Below, one piece after another: positions 9,204 to 20,788 of a DNA stretch of 64,000 bases. The notes below the pieces were generated by a model. It was not told the origin of the DNA and made no database searches. It worked only from the letters and a program-made list of their open reading frames with translations. Made by a program: the position numbers and the translations under genes. This DNA is from Gallibacterium genomosp. 1 (lineage in GTDB: Bacteria; Pseudomonadota; Gammaproteobacteria; Enterobacterales; Pasteurellaceae). Location of the stretch: NCBI RefSeq assembly GCF_000771875.1, contig NZ_JPXX01000021.1, positions 98,072 to 162,071 on the forward strand, given 5' to 3'. Positions within the stretch are counted from its first letter, which is position 1. Every line of letters begins with the position of its first letter.

Positions 9204-10577
9204 CTAATTTAATGCTTTAAGGATATTATCCACACTCTCCTTCGCATCACCAAACAACATCTGTGTATTTTCTTTAAAGAATAGTGGATTTTGTACACCT
9301 GCATAGCCAGTATTCATTGAACGTTTAAACACCACAACATTTTGTGCTTTCCACACTTCCAATACCGGCATACCTGCGATTGGGCTGCTAGGATCATCCT
9401 GTGCGGCTGGGTTTACTGTATCATTTGCCCCAATAACCAACACAACATCGGTATCAGCAAAATCATCATTGATTTCATCCATTTCCAATACAATGTCATA
9501 AGGCACTTTAGCTTCCGCTAATAATACATTCATATGACCAGGCAAACGACCTGCAACCGGATGAATACCGAAGCGGACATTGATACCTTTTTCACGCAAT
9601 TTTTGGGTAATATCCGCCACCGGATATTGCGCTTGCGCTACTGCCATTCCATATCCTGGAGTGATGATAACGGAACTCGCATTTTTCAACATTTCCGCTA
9701 CTTCTTCCGCTTTCACTTCACGATATTCGCCCTGTTCTTCATCGCTTTTCGCAACAACATCATTACCAAAACCGCCAGCAATAACACTGATAAATGAACG
9801 ATTCATCGCCTTACACATAATGTAAGAAAGAATTGCCCCTGAAGAACCAACTAATGCTCCGGTAACAATCAGTAAATCATTATTTAGCATAAAGCCTGCC
9901 GCCGCCGCTGCCCATCCAGAGTAGGAGTTCAACATTGAAACCACAACTGGCATATCTGCACCGCCAATTGAAGCAACTAAATGCCAACCAAACACCAATG
10001 CAATGATAGTCATTAATATCAATGGTAACAATGCAGGTTCATTCAAGAAGCAGAGCATTAAAAGGAAAGAAACAATTAATGCAAGCAAGTTTAATTTATG
10101 ACGATGTGGCAACATCAATGCTTTAGATTTGATGATTCCACGTAATTTACCAAATGCAACGATAGAACCGGTAAAAGTTACCGCTCCGATAAAGACGCCT
10201 AGGAAAACTTCAATATTATGAATATTTTCTAGCGTTGGATCGGTTAGTTCGTGAGATAAATAACTATTAAAGCCAACAAGTACTGCCGCTAAACCAACAA
10301 AGCTATGCAATAACGCAACTAACTCCGGCATTTCTGTCATTTCAACTTTTAATGCTTTACGAATACCGAGTATAGCGCCAATAATCATCGCAATGATGAT
10401 CCAAAATTGTCCGTGAGTATGTGGGCCGAATACTGTTGTAAATAGCGCAATTGTCATCCCGATAATACCGTACCAACAACCAGCTTTCGCAGTTTCGTGT
10501 TTAGACAACCCTGCCAAACTCATAATAAACAATACTGCAGCAATGATATAGGCTGCATGCACAAAACTTTCAGACAT
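9204..10577 (-). CDS. pntB: NAD(P) transhydrogenase subunit beta
   Basis: 457-residue inner-membrane protein. The N-terminal half holds eight or more hydrophobic helices forming the proton channel (for example [21 protein letters not shown]). The C-terminal domain III binds NADP(H): [21 protein letters not shown], the [14 protein letters not shown] loop and [14 protein letters not shown]. With PntA it couples proton entry to NADPH formation from NADH. It starts 10 bp after the pntA stop with an AAGGAG site, so pntA-pntB is one operon. Confidence 0.96.
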   Translation of the reverse strand: MSESFVHAAYIIAAVLFIMSLAGLSKHETAKAGCWYGIIGMTIALFTTVFGPHTHGQFWIIIAMIIGAILGIRKALKVEMTEMPELVALLHSFVGLAAVLVGFNSYLSHELTDPTLENIHNIEVFLGVFIGAVTFTGSIVAFGKLRGIIKSKALMLPHRHKLNLLALIVSFLLMLCFLNEPALLPLILMTIIALVFGWHLVASIGGADMPVVVSMLNSYSGWAAAAAGFMLNNDLLIVTGALVGSSGAILSYIMCKAMNRSFISVIAGGFGNDVVAKSDEEQGEYREVKAEEVAEMLKNASSVIITPGYGMAVAQAQYPVADITQKLREKGINVRFGIHPVAGRLPGHMNVLLAEAKVPYDIVLEMDEINDDFADTDVVLVIGANDTVNPAAQDDPSSPIAGMPVLEVWKAQNVVVFKRSMNTGYAGVQNPLFFKENTQMLFGDAKESVDNILKALN

Positions 10578-10587
10578 TATTGACTCC

Positions 10588-12120
10588 TTAACCTTTTCTG
10601 AACATTGCCAACATTCTTTGTGTTACTTTGAAGCCACCAAAGATATTAATGCTTGCAACCAAAATCGCAATAAACGCTAATAGACTGACAATAAAATGTC
10701 CGTGCCCGATTTGTAACAACGCCCCAACGATAATAATACCGGAAATTGCATTAGTTACCGCCATTAATGGAGTATGTAAGGCATGACTGACATTCCACAC
10801 CACATAGTAACCAACAACACAAGAAAGCACGAATACTGTAAAATGAGATAAAAATGCTGCCGGAGCAACCGAAGCCACACACATATATAGAACGATAGCA
10901 GTAATCAATAATCCCCATTTACGTACCGGATTTGCCGTTTTTTCCTCTGTTTTTTCTTCTTTCACTACCGCTTTCGGTTTTTGCGGTTGTGCAGAAACTT
11001 TTATTGGAGGAGCTGGCCACGTGATTTCACCATCACGAATAACGGTAACGCCACGTTGAACTACATCTTCAAAATCAATATTGATGATGCCGTTTTTCTC
11101 TTTGCACAAGAGTTTCAATAAATTAACTAAGTTAGTGCCATAAAGCTGAGAGGATTGGGTTGGCAAACGACTTGGTAAATCGGTATAACCGATAATTTTG
11201 ACTTGATTTTCTGTAATAACCACTTCATCTGCTTTAGAAAGTTCACAGTTACCGCCGGTAGCCGCCGCCAAATCGACAATCACACTACCCGGTTTCATAC
11301 TTTCAACCATCTCTTTTGTAATCAAGCGTGGCGCAGGTTTGCCTGGAATCAATGCTGTAGTAATGATAATATCAACTTCTTTAGCCTGTTCCGCATAAAG
11401 TGCCATTGCACGACGGTTAAACTCTTCTGACATCACTTTGGCATAACCATCACCACTGCCTCCCTCTTCCTGATAATTAATTTCAAGGAAAGAGGCTCCC
11501 ATACTTTCAACCTGTTCTTTTACTTCAGGACGAGAGTCAAATGCACGAACGATTGCACCAAGGCTATTAGCCGCTCCGATTGCTGCCAATCCGGCAACGC
11601 CGGCACCGATAACCAATACTTTTGCCGGTGGCACTTTACCTGCGGCTGTGATTTGACCAGTAAAGAAACTACCAAACTCGTGCGCTGCCTCCACAACCGC
11701 ACGATAACCAGCGATATTTGCCATTGAACTCAATGCATCCAATGATTGTGCACGAGAAATACGCGGCACCGCATCCATTGCTAGCACATTAATTTTTTTG
11801 CTAGACAATTTTTTCATTAAATCAGGATGTTGTGCAGGCCAAATAAAGCTAATTAGCGTTGCACCTTCTTTGATCTTTGCAATTTCATCATCTGTTGGTG
11901 GATTAACTTTTAAAATGATGTCTGCTTGCCAAACATCATCGGCTTTCCCGATCTTCGCTCCTGCTTCAGCAAAAGCGTGATCTTCAAAACTTGCTTTAAA
12001 ACCGGCATTTTGCTCAATAATCACATCAAAACCGAGCTTTTTAAGCTGTTGGACGGTTTTAGGCGTTGCCGCTACGCGACATTCTTTATCGAGCAGCTCC
12101 TTAGGTACACCAATTAGCAT
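10588..12120 (-). CDS. pntA: NAD(P) transhydrogenase subunit alpha
   Basis: 510 residues. Domain I (about 1-380) binds NAD(H) and resembles alanine dehydrogenase: [43 protein letters not shown] and the mobile loop region near [16 protein letters not shown] lysine/glutamate-rich linker (about 380-400) follows, then four hydrophobic segments at the C-terminus. It is the first gene of the pntAB operon. The ATG at 12118-12120 has AAGGAA upstream. Confidence 0.96.
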   Translation of the reverse strand: MLIGVPKELLDKECRVAATPKTVQQLKKLGFDVIIEQNAGFKASFEDHAFAEAGAKIGKADDVWQADIILKVNPPTDDEIAKIKEGATLISFIWPAQHPDLMKKLSSKKINVLAMDAVPRISRAQSLDALSSMANIAGYRAVVEAAHEFGSFFTGQITAAGKVPPAKVLVIGAGVAGLAAIGAANSLGAIVRAFDSRPEVKEQVESMGASFLEINYQEEGGSGDGYAKVMSEEFNRRAMALYAEQAKEVDIIITTALIPGKPAPRLITKEMVESMKPGSVIVDLAAATGGNCELSKADEVVITENQVKIIGYTDLPSRLPTQSSQLYGTNLVNLLKLLCKEKNGIINIDFEDVVQRGVTVIRDGEITWPAPPIKVSAQPQKPKAVVKEEKTEEKTANPVRKWGLLITAIVLYMCVASVAPAAFLSHFTVFVLSCVVGYYVVWNVSHALHTPLMAVTNAISGIIIVGALLQIGHGHFIVSLLAFIAILVASINIFGGFKVTQRMLAMFRKG

Positions 12121-12375
12121 AATTATTCCTTAAAAATCAGCTCATTATTCATCAGGATAAGTGCTTATCCTCCCATAAATTGATCTTAATATGTCTAAGA
12201 TCAAGCCGATTAACTGTATCACTAAATTAAGAAAAAAGGGCAATTTTTTAATAAAAAAAAAAGCAATTTTTCAGATAGCTGAATAATAAGTTACATCATT
12301 TTGATAACTCATTAACAACCTGATTTCGTTCTATTATTCATTGCAAATGTAAATATTTGTAATTTCTATTTTATT

Positions 12376-12394
12376 GAGAATTATTTTCATTTAT
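12376..12394 (+). promoter_or_regulatory. Candidate Fur box
   Basis: GAGAATTATTTTCATTTAT matches the 19-bp Fur consensus (GATAATGATTATCATTATC) at about 14 positions by eye. It overlaps the region where a promoter would have to lie for the small transcript described next. This is a hand-scored match in AT-rich DNA, so a chance match is possible. Confidence 0.45.
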
Positions 12395-12404
12395 ATTTAT
12401 AGCA

Positions 12405-12466
12405 TAAATTTTGATAATCACTCCAACACTTTGCCTCTTTTACCCACAAAAAGAGGCTTTTTTTTT
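12405..12466 (+). ncRNA. Candidate small RNA ending in a strong terminator
   Basis: A canonical terminator (GCCTCTTT 12433-12440, AAAGAGGC 12450-12457, then at least eight T) stands on the plus strand about 100 bp before tyrS, yet no plus-strand gene precedes it. A weak promoter could lie near TTGAGA (12374-12379) and TTTATA (12396-12401), giving a transcript of about 60 nt under the Fur-like box. The long T tail suits Hfq binding. The alternative is an attenuator in a long tyrS leader. Start site and existence are inferred; the terminator is seen. Confidence 0.45.
12433..12466 (+). terminator. Rho-independent terminator upstream of tyrS
   Basis: Eight-base-pair stem GCCTCTTT/AAAGAGGC with a 9-nt loop followed by a long T run. 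It ends a transcript that begins in the pntA-tyrS intergenic region, either a small RNA or a tyrS leader. The rest of 12121-12562 is AT-rich promoter DNA without a gene. Confidence 0.85.
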
Positions 12467-12562
12467 CTAAAGCACAGCTATTTCCTCTTGTATGCTTTCT
12501 ATTTAATAAATAACCTTTATAATGGAAAAGTCGTTATTTTTATTTATTTTTTAGGGACTGTT

Positions 12563-13750
12563 ATGACAGATATAAATCAAGTTCTCGCGGAATTAAAGCG
12601 CGGCGTAGATGAAGTACTTTCAGAAGAAGATCTTATTGAAAAACTTAAGGAAAATCGTCCATTAAAAATTAAACTTGGCGCAGACCCAACAGCACCAGAC
12701 ATCCACCTCGGCCACACTGTCGTATTGAATAAATTACGACAATTCCAACAATTAGGTCACGAAGTTTATTTCTTAATCGGTGATTTTACCGGTATGGTCG
12801 GCGACCCTTCCGGTAAGAATACAACCCGTCCACCACTTACGCGTGAAGATGTATTACGCAATGCGGAAACCTATAAACAACAAATTTATAAAATTTTGGA
12901 TCCAGAAAAAACCCATGTTGTCTTCAACTCATCTTGGTTAGGCGAACTTGGTACAGAAGGAATGATTCGCTTAGCTTCTCAATATACCGTTGCACGTATG
13001 TTGGAACGCGATGACTTCAAAAAACGTTTTTCCAATCATCAATCTATCGCCATCCACGAATTTATTTACCCTTTATTGCAAGGTTATGATTCTGTTGCTT
13101 TAGAAGCAGATGTTGAACTTGGCGGAACCGACCAGAAATTCAATTTATTGGTTGGTCGTGAATTACAAAAAGCTCGTGGTTTAAAACCACAAGTGGCAAT
13201 TACTCTCCCTCTTTTGGAAGGACTTGACGGTGAGAAAAAAATGTCAAAATCTTTAGGTAACTATATCGGAGTTTCCGAAACACCTAATGATATGTTTGGC
13301 AAAGTGATGTCAATTTCCGATGAATTGATGTGGCGTTGGTATGATCTACTCTCTTTCCGTTCATTAGAAGAAATTGCTCAATTAAAACAAGATGTTGAAA
13401 ATGGTCGCAACCCACGTGATGTAAAAATTTTATTAGCGAAAGAGTTAATCGAACGTTTCCACGATAAAGCGGCAGCGGATGCAGCGGAACAAACCTTCAT
13501 TGAACGCTTCCAAAAAGGTGCAATGCCGGATGAAATGCCTGAATTTACTTTTGAAGGTGAAATGCTTATTGCCAATCTATTAAAAGAATCGGATTTGGTC
13601 TCTTCAACATCAGAAGCATTACGTATGATTAAACAGGGAGGCGTAAAAATTGATGGCGAAAAAGTAGAAGATAGCAAACTTATTATTTCTGCTTCTACTG
13701 CTGTTTACCAAGTGGGTAAGCGTAAATTTGCTAAAGTCACCATTAAATAA
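12563..13750 (+). CDS. tyrS: Tyrosyl-tRNA synthetase
   Basis: 395-residue class I synthetase. It has HLGH at 48-51 (the HIGH motif), the tyrosine/tRNA region [24 protein letters not shown] at 226-230 and a C-terminal S4-like RNA-binding domain (about 330-395, [16 protein letters not shown]). The start at [14 protein letters not shown] has AGGGA upstream and matches the family; the frame is open further upstream (from 12374), but that extension crosses the terminator and has no family similarity. Confidence 0.96.
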   Translation: MTDINQVLAELKRGVDEVLSEEDLIEKLKENRPLKIKLGADPTAPDIHLGHTVVLNKLRQFQQLGHEVYFLIGDFTGMVGDPSGKNTTRPPLTREDVLRNAETYKQQIYKILDPEKTHVVFNSSWLGELGTEGMIRLASQYTVARMLERDDFKKRFSNHQSIAIHEFIYPLLQGYDSVALEADVELGGTDQKFNLLVGRELQKARGLKPQVAITLPLLEGLDGEKKMSKSLGNYIGVSETPNDMFGKVMSISDELMWRWYDLLSFRSLEEIAQLKQDVENGRNPRDVKILLAKELIERFHDKAAADAAEQTFIERFQKGAMPDEMPEFTFEGEMLIANLLKESDLVSSTSEALRMIKQGGVKIDGEKVEDSKLIISASTAVYQVGKRKFAKVTIK

Positions 13751-13766
13751 ATTTTATTAATAGTCC

Positions 13767-13804
13767 GACTTTCCCTTTCCTCTTGAAGGGAAAGTCATTT
13801 TTTT
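13767..13804 (+). terminator. Rho-independent terminator of tyrS
   Basis: GACTTTCCCTT (13767-13777) pairs perfectly with AAGGGAAAGTC (13786-13796), followed by ATTTTTTT. Confidence 0.93.
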
Positions 13805-13839
13805 GAATACCTCTTTTATTTCAACAACATATTTACTTT

Positions 13840-15429
13840 ATGACAAATCAAACATTCTTAGAAGAAGTCAATAAACGCAGAACCTTTGCGATTATTTCTC
13901 ACCCAGATGCTGGGAAAACCACAATCACAGAAAAAGTATTATTGTATGGACAGGCTATCAAAACAGCTGGTACGGTAAAAGGTCGAGGTTCTAATCAACA
14001 CGCAAAATCCGACTGGATGGAAATGGAAAAACAACGTGGAATTTCCATTACCACCTCCGTAATGCAGTTTCCATATAATGACTGTTTGGTGAATTTATTG
14101 GATACACCGGGGCACGAAGACTTCTCAGAAGATACTTACCGTACATTAACCGCTGTGGATAGCTGTTTAATGGTTATTGATGCAGCGAAAGGGGTTGAGG
14201 AACGCACTATTAAACTAATGGAAGTCACTCGTTTACGAGATACGCCAATTCTTACATTTATGAATAAACTCGACCGCGATATTCGTGATCCAATGGAGTT
14301 ATTGGACGAAGTGGAAAATGTTCTGAAAATTAATTGCGCCCCCATCACTTGGCCAATTGGTTGCGGTAAATTGTTCAAAGGAGTATATCATCTTTATAAA
14401 GATGAAACCTATTTATACCAAACTGGTCAAGGACACACTATTCAGGAAGTTCGTATTATCAAGGGACTAAATAATCCAGAATTGGATCAAGCCGTCGGTG
14501 ATGATTTAGCACAACAATTGCGCGATGAATTGGAATTGATCCAAGGGGCAAGCAACGAATTTGATTTGGATGCTTTCCTTAAAGGTGAATTAACACCGGT
14601 TTTTTTCGGAACTGCACTTGGTAATTTTGGGGTAGATCATATGCTAGATGGGTTAACACAATGGGCTCCAGCACCACAATCTCGCCAAACTGATGTACGC
14701 ACTGTGGAGGCCACTGAAGAAAACTTTTCCGGCTTTGTATTCAAAATTCAAGCCAATATGGATCCAAAACACCGCGACCGTGTCGCCTTTTTACGAATTG
14801 TTTCCGGTAAATATGAAAAAGGAATGAAACTCCGCCATATCCGCATTGGAAAAGATGTCGTCATCGCTGATGCCTTAACCTTTATGGCTGGTGATCGTAG
14901 TCACGTAGAAGAGAGTTATGCTGGTGACATAATTGGCTTACATAATCACGGTACAATCCAAATCGGTGACACCTTTACCCAAGGCGAAGAATTGAAGTTT
15001 ACCGGTATTCCAAACTTTGCGCCAGAGTTGTTCCGCCGTATTCGTTTGAAAGATCCGCTAAAACAGAAACAGCTACTGAAAGGACTGGTTCAACTTTCCG
15101 AAGAAGGAGCTGTTCAGGTTTTTCGCCCATTGATTAACAATGATTTAATCGTGGGTGCTGTGGGTATTTTGCAATTTGACGTAGTGGTAGCACGATTAAA
15201 AACGGAATATAACGTAGAGGCTATTTATGAAACGGTCAATGTAGCAACTGCCCGGTGGGTAGAATGTTCAGATAATAAAAAATTTGAAGAGTTTAAACGC
15301 AAAAATGAGCAACATTTAGCCTTAGATGGTGGCGATAACTTAACCTATATTGCACCAACAATGGTGAATTTAAATCTTACTCAAGAACGTTATCCAGATG
15401 TTGTTTTCTTTAAAACAAGAGAACATTAA
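13840..15429 (+). CDS. prfC: Peptide chain release factor 3
   Basis: 529-residue translational GTPase that recycles RF1 and RF2 from the ribosome. GTPase motifs are SHPDAGKTT (20-28), the switch I threonine in [20 protein letters not shown] and NKLD. Domain II and the RF3 C-terminal domain ([20 protein letters not shown] onward) are complete. No good ribosome site precedes the ATG at 13840, and no better-placed start was seen, so translation may be weak or use an AT-rich leader. It has its own region between two stem-loops. Confidence 0.96.
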   Translation: MTNQTFLEEVNKRRTFAIISHPDAGKTTITEKVLLYGQAIKTAGTVKGRGSNQHAKSDWMEMEKQRGISITTSVMQFPYNDCLVNLLDTPGHEDFSEDTYRTLTAVDSCLMVIDAAKGVEERTIKLMEVTRLRDTPILTFMNKLDRDIRDPMELLDEVENVLKINCAPITWPIGCGKLFKGVYHLYKDETYLYQTGQGHTIQEVRIIKGLNNPELDQAVGDDLAQQLRDELELIQGASNEFDLDAFLKGELTPVFFGTALGNFGVDHMLDGLTQWAPAPQSRQTDVRTVEATEENFSGFVFKIQANMDPKHRDRVAFLRIVSGKYEKGMKLRHIRIGKDVVIADALTFMAGDRSHVEESYAGDIIGLHNHGTIQIGDTFTQGEELKFTGIPNFAPELFRRIRLKDPLKQKQLLKGLVQLSEEGAVQVFRPLINNDLIVGAVGILQFDVVVARLKTEYNVEAIYETVNVATARWVECSDNKKFEEFKRKNEQHLALDGGDNLTYIAPTMVNLNLTQERYPDVVFFKTREH

Positions 15430-15441
15430 TTTCCCTTTCTT

Positions 15442-15471
15442 CCTTAGTATTTCTCTTTTGAAATACTAAGG
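15442..15471. other. Perfect 12-bp stem-loop after prfC
   Basis: CCTTAGTATTTC (15442-15453) pairs with GAAATACTAAGG (15460-15471) with a 6-nt loop. No T run follows on the plus strand, so it is not a textbook terminator, although it sits 13 bp past the prfC stop and could stabilise the 3' end or terminate weakly. Confidence 0.7.
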
Positions 15472-15631
15472 AAAAATTATTGTTCAATCTTCTGACTTAG
15501 ATCATAAAATTTCCCTATAATGTAACAAATTTAACATTTATTATTGTCGCAATGTGTTCGTATCGTTAAAATATTGGGCAATTTTTGATTTGATGAATAA
15601 TTTATTAAATTTGATTTTTAAGGATATAGCT

Positions 15632-16345
15632 ATGACACCTAAAATTCTGATTGTCGAAGATGAAGCGGTGACGCGTAACACGCTTAAAAATATTTTTGAA
15701 GCAGAAGGCTATCGGGTTTTTGAAGCTGTTGATGGTGCTCAGATGAACCAACAACTTTCTGCACAAAAAATAAACTTAGTCATTATGGATATCAATCTTC
15801 CGGGTAAAAATGGTTTATTACTAGCACGTGAATTGCGTGAACAAAACAATATCGCATTAATGTTTTTGACTGGTCGTGACAATGAAGTAGATCGTATTCT
15901 TGGTTTAGAAATTGGTGCAGATGATTACATCACAAAACCCTTTAATCCAAGAGAGTTAACAATCCGCACTCGTAATTTGTTACAACGTACAATGCAGGAT
16001 AAAAACGCTAATAACCAAAAGCATATTGAAAAATATCAATTTAACGGTTGGACATTAGATATCAATAGCCGTACCTTGATTAATCCTGAGGGGGTAGCAC
16101 AAAAACTGCCACGCAGTGAATTCCGTGCAATGCTCCACTTCTGTGAAAATCCTGGAAAAATTCAAACTCGAGATGATTTATTGAAAAAAATGACCGGACG
16201 TGATTTGAAGCCTAATGACAGAACTGTTGATGTCACAATTCGCCGTATTCGTAAGCATTTTGAAGAACATCCGGATACACCAGAAATTATTGCGACTATC
16301 CACGGTGAAGGTTATCGCTTCTGCGGAGATTTAGAGCCTGTTTAA
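15632..16345 (+). CDS. arcA: Aerobic respiration control response regulator ArcA
   Basis: 237-residue OmpR-type response regulator, one residue shorter than E. coli ArcA. The receiver domain (1-120) has the acidic pair ED at 9-10, phospho-acceptor D53 in VIMDINLPG, and the conserved Lys in DDYITKPF. The DNA-binding winged helix ends with [28 protein letters not shown]. Phosphorylated by ArcB, it represses aerobic genes such as icd under low oxygen. The ATG has AAGGATATAGCT upstream; the frame is open before it, but [11 protein letters not shown] is the family start. A TATAAT at 15516-15521 is a plausible -10. Confidence 0.97.
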   Translation: MTPKILIVEDEAVTRNTLKNIFEAEGYRVFEAVDGAQMNQQLSAQKINLVIMDINLPGKNGLLLARELREQNNIALMFLTGRDNEVDRILGLEIGADDYITKPFNPRELTIRTRNLLQRTMQDKNANNQKHIEKYQFNGWTLDINSRTLINPEGVAQKLPRSEFRAMLHFCENPGKIQTRDDLLKKMTGRDLKPNDRTVDVTIRRIRKHFEEHPDTPEIIATIHGEGYRFCGDLEPV

Positions 16346-16373
16346 TCACAAAACCTTAATGAATAAACCAGCA

Positions 16374-16406
16374 AAAAATAGCACCTTATGTTATGGTGCT
16401 ATTTTT
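16374..16406. terminator. Bidirectional terminator between arcA and zipA
   Basis: AAATAGCACC (16376-16385) pairs with GGTGCTATTT (16395-16404), flanked by A on the left and T on the right, so it can serve both convergent genes. Confidence 0.9.
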
Positions 16407-16430
16407 ATATCCAATGTTTCTAATACTTTA

Positions 16431-17513
16431 CTATTGAGAATTATCAGGTGAACCTAATATCTGCAAGTAGTAATCACGACTGTTATCATCAAAAAGTTCA
16501 CGTTTATCATTTAACACAAAACCATTCAATTTTTCCGCTAACGTTTCCGCTGCTCTACATAACATTTTAAAGTTTACAATATCGTTCGCTGGTGACGGTA
16601 ACCGCATAAATAATGTTAATCCAATAGTAGAAAAATTCTCCATATTATTAGGGTCAAATGTTCCTGGCTGTACCATATTTACCACACTGAAAATAACTTT
16701 ACTTTTCACGCTGTTCACATCTAAATGGCGATGATAAATATTATATTCACCAAAAATAAAACCAAGTTCATCTAAAATCTCCTGAATGTGGACACCATAA
16801 AATTGACGATTTTCTGGTGCAACCACATACAACATAATAAAATCAGGTTTTTTCTGAGGTGGTTCATTTGAACCTATACTGCTCTGTTCTTCAGTAGAAA
16901 CAGGTTGATGAGGCTGTTCTGTTTCTGCTTGTACTGTATTTTCCTGCTGTTGTTGATATACCGCCCTCACTTCCACCTGAGAAGTAGGTTCAACAACCGA
17001 TCCTTTTGATGCTTCATAAGAAACTGTATTCTGCACAGATGCATTCATTTTTACAGTTTCAGTATTATTGAGATGATTTGATGTCGTTGAATTAGGCAAA
17101 GTAATTTTAATACTTTCAACACTTCTTGCTGTTCTTTCTTCATAATTCGGTGTTATAGTTTCCTGTTCATCCAACGGTAATTGGGTTTGATACGGCGAAG
17201 GTTGAGTCATAGGCTGAACTGTATCAACCGATTGTTGCATCGGCTCTTTCACCATTCCATAATTTGTTTGCTGAGATTGCCGAGTTACTGGGGCTGCATT
17301 TGGGGAATAAGCGTTATGAGATGTTTGTACATCTTGACCATAAACCGAAGCTTGTGCTTGTTGTGGTGATTGTGGGGGACGATGCTGACGCTCAAATTGC
17401 TGGGCAGATTTTACAAACTGCGCTTTTTCACGACGGCTAGACCAAACTCCGTGCCCGATTAGAACACCTAATGCAAGCACTCCAAGCAGAATTAAAATTT
17501 GCTGTAAATCCAT
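16431..17513 (-). CDS. zipA: Cell division protein ZipA
   Basis: 360 residues with the classic ZipA layout: an N-terminal membrane anchor (about 4-22, ILILLGVLALGVLIGHGV), a long Gln/Pro/Ser/Thr-rich linker (about 30-220), and a C-terminal FtsZ-binding domain (about 222-355) with MLYVVAPENRQFYGVHIQ, FGEYNIYHRH, and FMRLPSPANDIVNFKMLCRAAETLAEKLNGFVLND. It tethers FtsZ to the inner membrane. The linker is poorly conserved in this family. It converges on arcA. Confidence 0.95.
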   Translation of the reverse strand: MDLQQILILLGVLALGVLIGHGVWSSRREKAQFVKSAQQFERQHRPPQSPQQAQASVYGQDVQTSHNAYSPNAAPVTRQSQQTNYGMVKEPMQQSVDTVQPMTQPSPYQTQLPLDEQETITPNYEERTARSVESIKITLPNSTTSNHLNNTETVKMNASVQNTVSYEASKGSVVEPTSQVEVRAVYQQQQENTVQAETEQPHQPVSTEEQSSIGSNEPPQKKPDFIMLYVVAPENRQFYGVHIQEILDELGFIFGEYNIYHRHLDVNSVKSKVIFSVVNMVQPGTFDPNNMENFSTIGLTLFMRLPSPANDIVNFKMLCRAAETLAEKLNGFVLNDKRELFDDNSRDYYLQILGSPDNSQ

Positions 17514-17672
17514 TGTAACTCACCCAATTTATTTATGGCTAAAACGTTGATTATTGTAGCGTAAACGCCTATTAGCTTACCATATTTTTTCCTTCTTGTT
17601 TGCAAAAACCTACATAGACATTCTGTAAAGTTATCGCTAAGATCAAAAATCCGTAAAATAGGAGAGGAGAAA

Positions 17673-18515
17673 ATGAAAGTAGGCCTGGTATTAGAAGGCG
17701 GAGCAATGCGAGGATTATATACCGCCGGCATTCTAGATGTTTTTTTAGAACAAGATATTCACGTGGATGGCATTGTTGGTGTATCAGCTGGCGTTTTATT
17801 TGGTGTAAATTATCCATCAAAACAGAAAGGTCGTGCCTTACGTTACAACTTAAAATATTTAAATGATAAACGTTATATGGGGTTACACAGCCTTATCACC
17901 ACCGGCAATATCGTAAACAAAGATTTTGCTTTTTATGATTTGCCAATTAATATCGATCGTTTTGATGAGCAAGCATTCATTGACTCCGGAATTGATTTCT
18001 ATGCCACATTAACAAATATCGATACTGGTCAAGCTGAATATGTCAAACTATCGCATATTTTTGATCAAATGGAGGTTTTACGAGCCACTTCTGCAATGCC
18101 TTTTGTTTCTAAAATAGTGGAAATTGATGGAAAACGCTATTTAGATGGTGGAATTGCTGACAGTATACCGTTAAAAAAATGCCAACAATTAGGATATGAC
18201 AAAATTATTGTTATCCTTACTCGCCCATTAGGCTATCGTAAAAAAGCGGTTAATCCATTATTATTTAAATTATTTTATGGGAAATATCCAAATTTAGTCA
18301 CTAGCTTGGAACAACGTTATCTCAATTATAATCAAAGCATTGAACAAGTTATTACAGCGGATAATAAAGGTGAAATTTTTGTTTTTAGACCTTCAAAAAC
18401 ACTGTCAATTAAACGAATTGAGAAAGATCCTATCAAAATTCAAGCAATGTATGATTTAGGCGTAGACGATGCACATCGGGCATTGACAGACTTAAAACAT
18501 TATTTATCACATTAA
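17673..18515 (+). CDS. Patatin-like phospholipase/esterase (YjjU type)
   Basis: 280-residue patatin-fold serine hydrolase. The oxyanion region EGGAMRG is at 8-14, the nucleophile elbow GVSAG at 36-40 gives Ser38, and the catalytic aspartate is D158 in YLDGG. This Ser-Asp dyad supports lipid acyl hydrolase activity; the substrate is unknown. No signal peptide is seen, so it is probably cytoplasmic or peripheral to the inner membrane. GGAGAGGAG precedes the start. cysZ follows 16 bp downstream and is probably co-transcribed. Confidence 0.88.
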   Translation: MKVGLVLEGGAMRGLYTAGILDVFLEQDIHVDGIVGVSAGVLFGVNYPSKQKGRALRYNLKYLNDKRYMGLHSLITTGNIVNKDFAFYDLPINIDRFDEQAFIDSGIDFYATLTNIDTGQAEYVKLSHIFDQMEVLRATSAMPFVSKIVEIDGKRYLDGGIADSIPLKKCQQLGYDKIIVILTRPLGYRKKAVNPLLFKLFYGKYPNLVTSLEQRYLNYNQSIEQVITADNKGEIFVFRPSKTLSIKRIEKDPIKIQAMYDLGVDDAHRALTDLKHYLSH

Positions 18516-18531
18516 AAATAAGGAAAATATC

Positions 18532-19275
18532 GTGAATTACTCAGAAATCAAACAAGGATGGCACTATTTTGTAATAGGCTGGCATTTAATTCGCCAAAAA
18601 GGGTTAAAACGCTTCGTTATTATACCTATTCTGCTCAATATTTTATTACTCAGTTTTGTCTTCTGGTTATTAATGAACCAAATTGGTGATTTAACCAGTT
18701 GGATGCTCTCTTTTATACCGGCGTGGTTGGATTGGCTAAAATATATTATTACCGCTTTAGCCGTCATAACGATCCTGTTAGTCTACTATTTTATTTTTAC
18801 AACATTAGCTGGGTTTATTGCTGCACCATTTAACGGATTGCTTGCGGAAAAAGTAGAAATGTTACTGACCAAACAAGGAGGAAATAACGATGGTATTATA
18901 GATTTCATCAAAGATTTACCTCGAATGATGAAACGTGAATGGCAAAAATTATGGTACAGCTTGCCTCGTTTTATTTTGCTCTTTATTCTTGGTTTTATTC
19001 CGGCTTTCGGACAAACTATTGTTCCTGTGCTATTTTTCTTGTTCACCGCTTGGATGCTTGCTATTCAATATTGTGACTATCCGTTTGATAACCATAAAAT
19101 AGCTTTTTTACAAATGCAGAAACAATTAGCACAGCATCGTGTATTAAACGTAACTTTCGGTAGTTTAGTTGCCGTCTGCACATTTATTCCATTATTAAAT
19201 TTCATCGTAATGCCTGTTGCGGTTTGTGGCGCAACTGCGCTTTGGGTGGATAAATACAAACCGCTCAATCAGTAA
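18532..19275 (+). CDS. cysZ: Sulfate transporter CysZ
   Basis: 247-residue integral membrane protein with several long hydrophobic segments (about 28-50, 65-90, 150-180, 205-235). It matches CysZ in length and in features such as [24 protein letters not shown] and [13 protein letters not shown]. CysZ brings sulfate into the cytoplasm for cysteine synthesis. The start codon is GTG with AAGGAAAATATC upstream. cysK lies about 2.7 kb further along and may be functionally linked. Confidence 0.9.
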   Translation: MNYSEIKQGWHYFVIGWHLIRQKGLKRFVIIPILLNILLLSFVFWLLMNQIGDLTSWMLSFIPAWLDWLKYIITALAVITILLVYYFIFTTLAGFIAAPFNGLLAEKVEMLLTKQGGNNDGIIDFIKDLPRMMKREWQKLWYSLPRFILLFILGFIPAFGQTIVPVLFFLFTAWMLAIQYCDYPFDNHKIAFLQMQKQLAQHRVLNVTFGSLVAVCTFIPLLNFIVMPVAVCGATALWVDKYKPLNQ

Positions 19276-19305
19276 TCAAACCACAATCAAAAAATTTACC
19301 AAAAC

Positions 19306-19345
19306 AAAAAGTCTTGCTTTCATTTAGTAAAAACAAGACTTTTTT
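19306..19345. terminator. Bidirectional terminator between cysZ and icd
   Basis: AAAAAGTCTTG (19306-19316) pairs with CAAGACTTTTT (about 19334-19344); the ends are A-rich and T-rich, serving both convergent genes. Confidence 0.9.
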
Positions 19346-19371
19346 CAAACGATATCAATTTAGCGAAACGC

Positions 19372-20625
19372 TTATGCCATATTGGCAATAATATCATCAG
19401 CAAAGCCGTCGGTGGAACGCAAAGTTGCACCTTCCAACATATCTGCGAAATCTGCGGTTACTGTCTTATTGGCAATCGTTTTAGAAACGGCATTCACCAC
19501 CAAATCTGCAGCTTCAAACCAGCCTAAATGACGAAGCATCATTTCACCGCTTAAAATCAATGACCCCGGATTACCGATATTTTTACCGGCAATTTTCGGA
19601 GCAGTACCGTGAGTTGCTTCAAAAATCGCTGCTTCTGTACCAATATTTGCTCCCGGTGCAATACCGATACCGCCCACTTGAGCCGCTAACGCATCTGAAA
19701 TATAGTCACCATTCAAGTTCAATGTTGCAATGACATCATATTCTGTCGGATGAAGAAGCACTTCTTGCAAGAAAGCATCTGCGATACAATCTTTAATCAC
19801 GATTTCTTTGCCGGTTTTCGGATTAGTCAATTTCATCCACGGGCCTTTATCAATTAAAGTTGCGCCGAACTCCTCAGCCACTTGGTAACCCCACTCTTTA
19901 AATGCACCTTCGGTAAATTTCATAATATTACCTTTATGTACAATAGTTAAAGAATCACGATTGTTATCAATCACATACTGCAATGCGGCACGCACTAAAC
20001 GTTGTGTACCCTGTTTTGAAACCGGTTTAACCCCAATTCCGCAATCTTCAGGGAAACGAATTTTCTTCACGCCCATCTCTTTTTGTAAAAACTCAATCAC
20101 CTTATTAGCTTCTGCTGAACCGGCAACCCACTCGATTCCGGCATAAATATCTTCAGAGTTTTCACGGAAAATCACCATATCAACCAATTCAGGATGTTTA
20201 ACCGGACTTGGTGTGCCATCATAATAACGAATAGGACGCAAGCAGTTATAAAGATCCAAACCTTGACGCATCGCCACATTCAAAGAACGAATACCGCCAC
20301 CAACTGGTGTCATCAAAGGCCCTTTAATTGCAACGTGATATTCACGAATTGCCGCAACGGTTTCATCTGGTAGCCAAGTATCACCACCATATAATTGATT
20401 TGCTTTACCACCAGCATAAATTTCCATCCATTGAATTTTACGTTTACCGCCGTAAGCCTTTTCAACAGCAGCATCAATCACTTTCTTCATCGCCGGCGTA
20501 ACATCAACACCAATACCATCCCCCTCAATAAAAGGAATAATAGGTTGATCTGGAACAATTAATTGACCATTTGCATTAAGTTGAATTTTTTCGCCTTGAG
20601 TTGGTTTTTGGATATGAGTTTGCAT
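19372..20625 (-). CDS. icd: NADP-dependent isocitrate dehydrogenase
   Basis: 417 residues, close to E. coli Icd (416). It oxidises isocitrate to 2-oxoglutarate in the TCA cycle. The substrate and phosphorylation loop [13 protein letters not shown] has Ser114, equivalent to the serine phosphorylated by AceK in E. coli. Also present are [15 protein letters not shown], the catalytic lysine/aspartate region [36 protein letters not shown] and [13 protein letters not shown] precedes the ATG. The icd / divergent rluE-nudJ arrangement is as in E. coli. Confidence 0.96.
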   Translation of the reverse strand: MQTHIQKPTQGEKIQLNANGQLIVPDQPIIPFIEGDGIGVDVTPAMKKVIDAAVEKAYGGKRKIQWMEIYAGGKANQLYGGDTWLPDETVAAIREYHVAIKGPLMTPVGGGIRSLNVAMRQGLDLYNCLRPIRYYDGTPSPVKHPELVDMVIFRENSEDIYAGIEWVAGSAEANKVIEFLQKEMGVKKIRFPEDCGIGVKPVSKQGTQRLVRAALQYVIDNNRDSLTIVHKGNIMKFTEGAFKEWGYQVAEEFGATLIDKGPWMKLTNPKTGKEIVIKDCIADAFLQEVLLHPTEYDVIATLNLNGDYISDALAAQVGGIGIAPGANIGTEAAIFEATHGTAPKIAGKNIGNPGSLILSGEMMLRHLGWFEAADLVVNAVSKTIANKTVTADFADMLEGATLRSTDGFADDIIANMA

Positions 20626-20788
20626 AATTTGCCCTTTTCAGTTAGAAAAAAAGAAAATCGCTGATTGTCTTTGCCATTTACAAAAGTAAATGCAATCAGT
20701 AATACAGAAAATGGCTTTTAGTATAAAATAAACTACATAATAGACAAGTTAACTACATCACATTTTTAACATTTTTTTAAAAACTATT

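Noticed and set aside
12374..12562. 63-codon N-terminal extension of tyrS
   Set aside because: It would run through the terminator hairpin and AT-rich promoter DNA and has no similarity to TyrS.
15442..15471. Terminator of prfC
   Set aside because: The stem is perfect but no T run follows on the plus strand, so it is listed only as a stem-loop.
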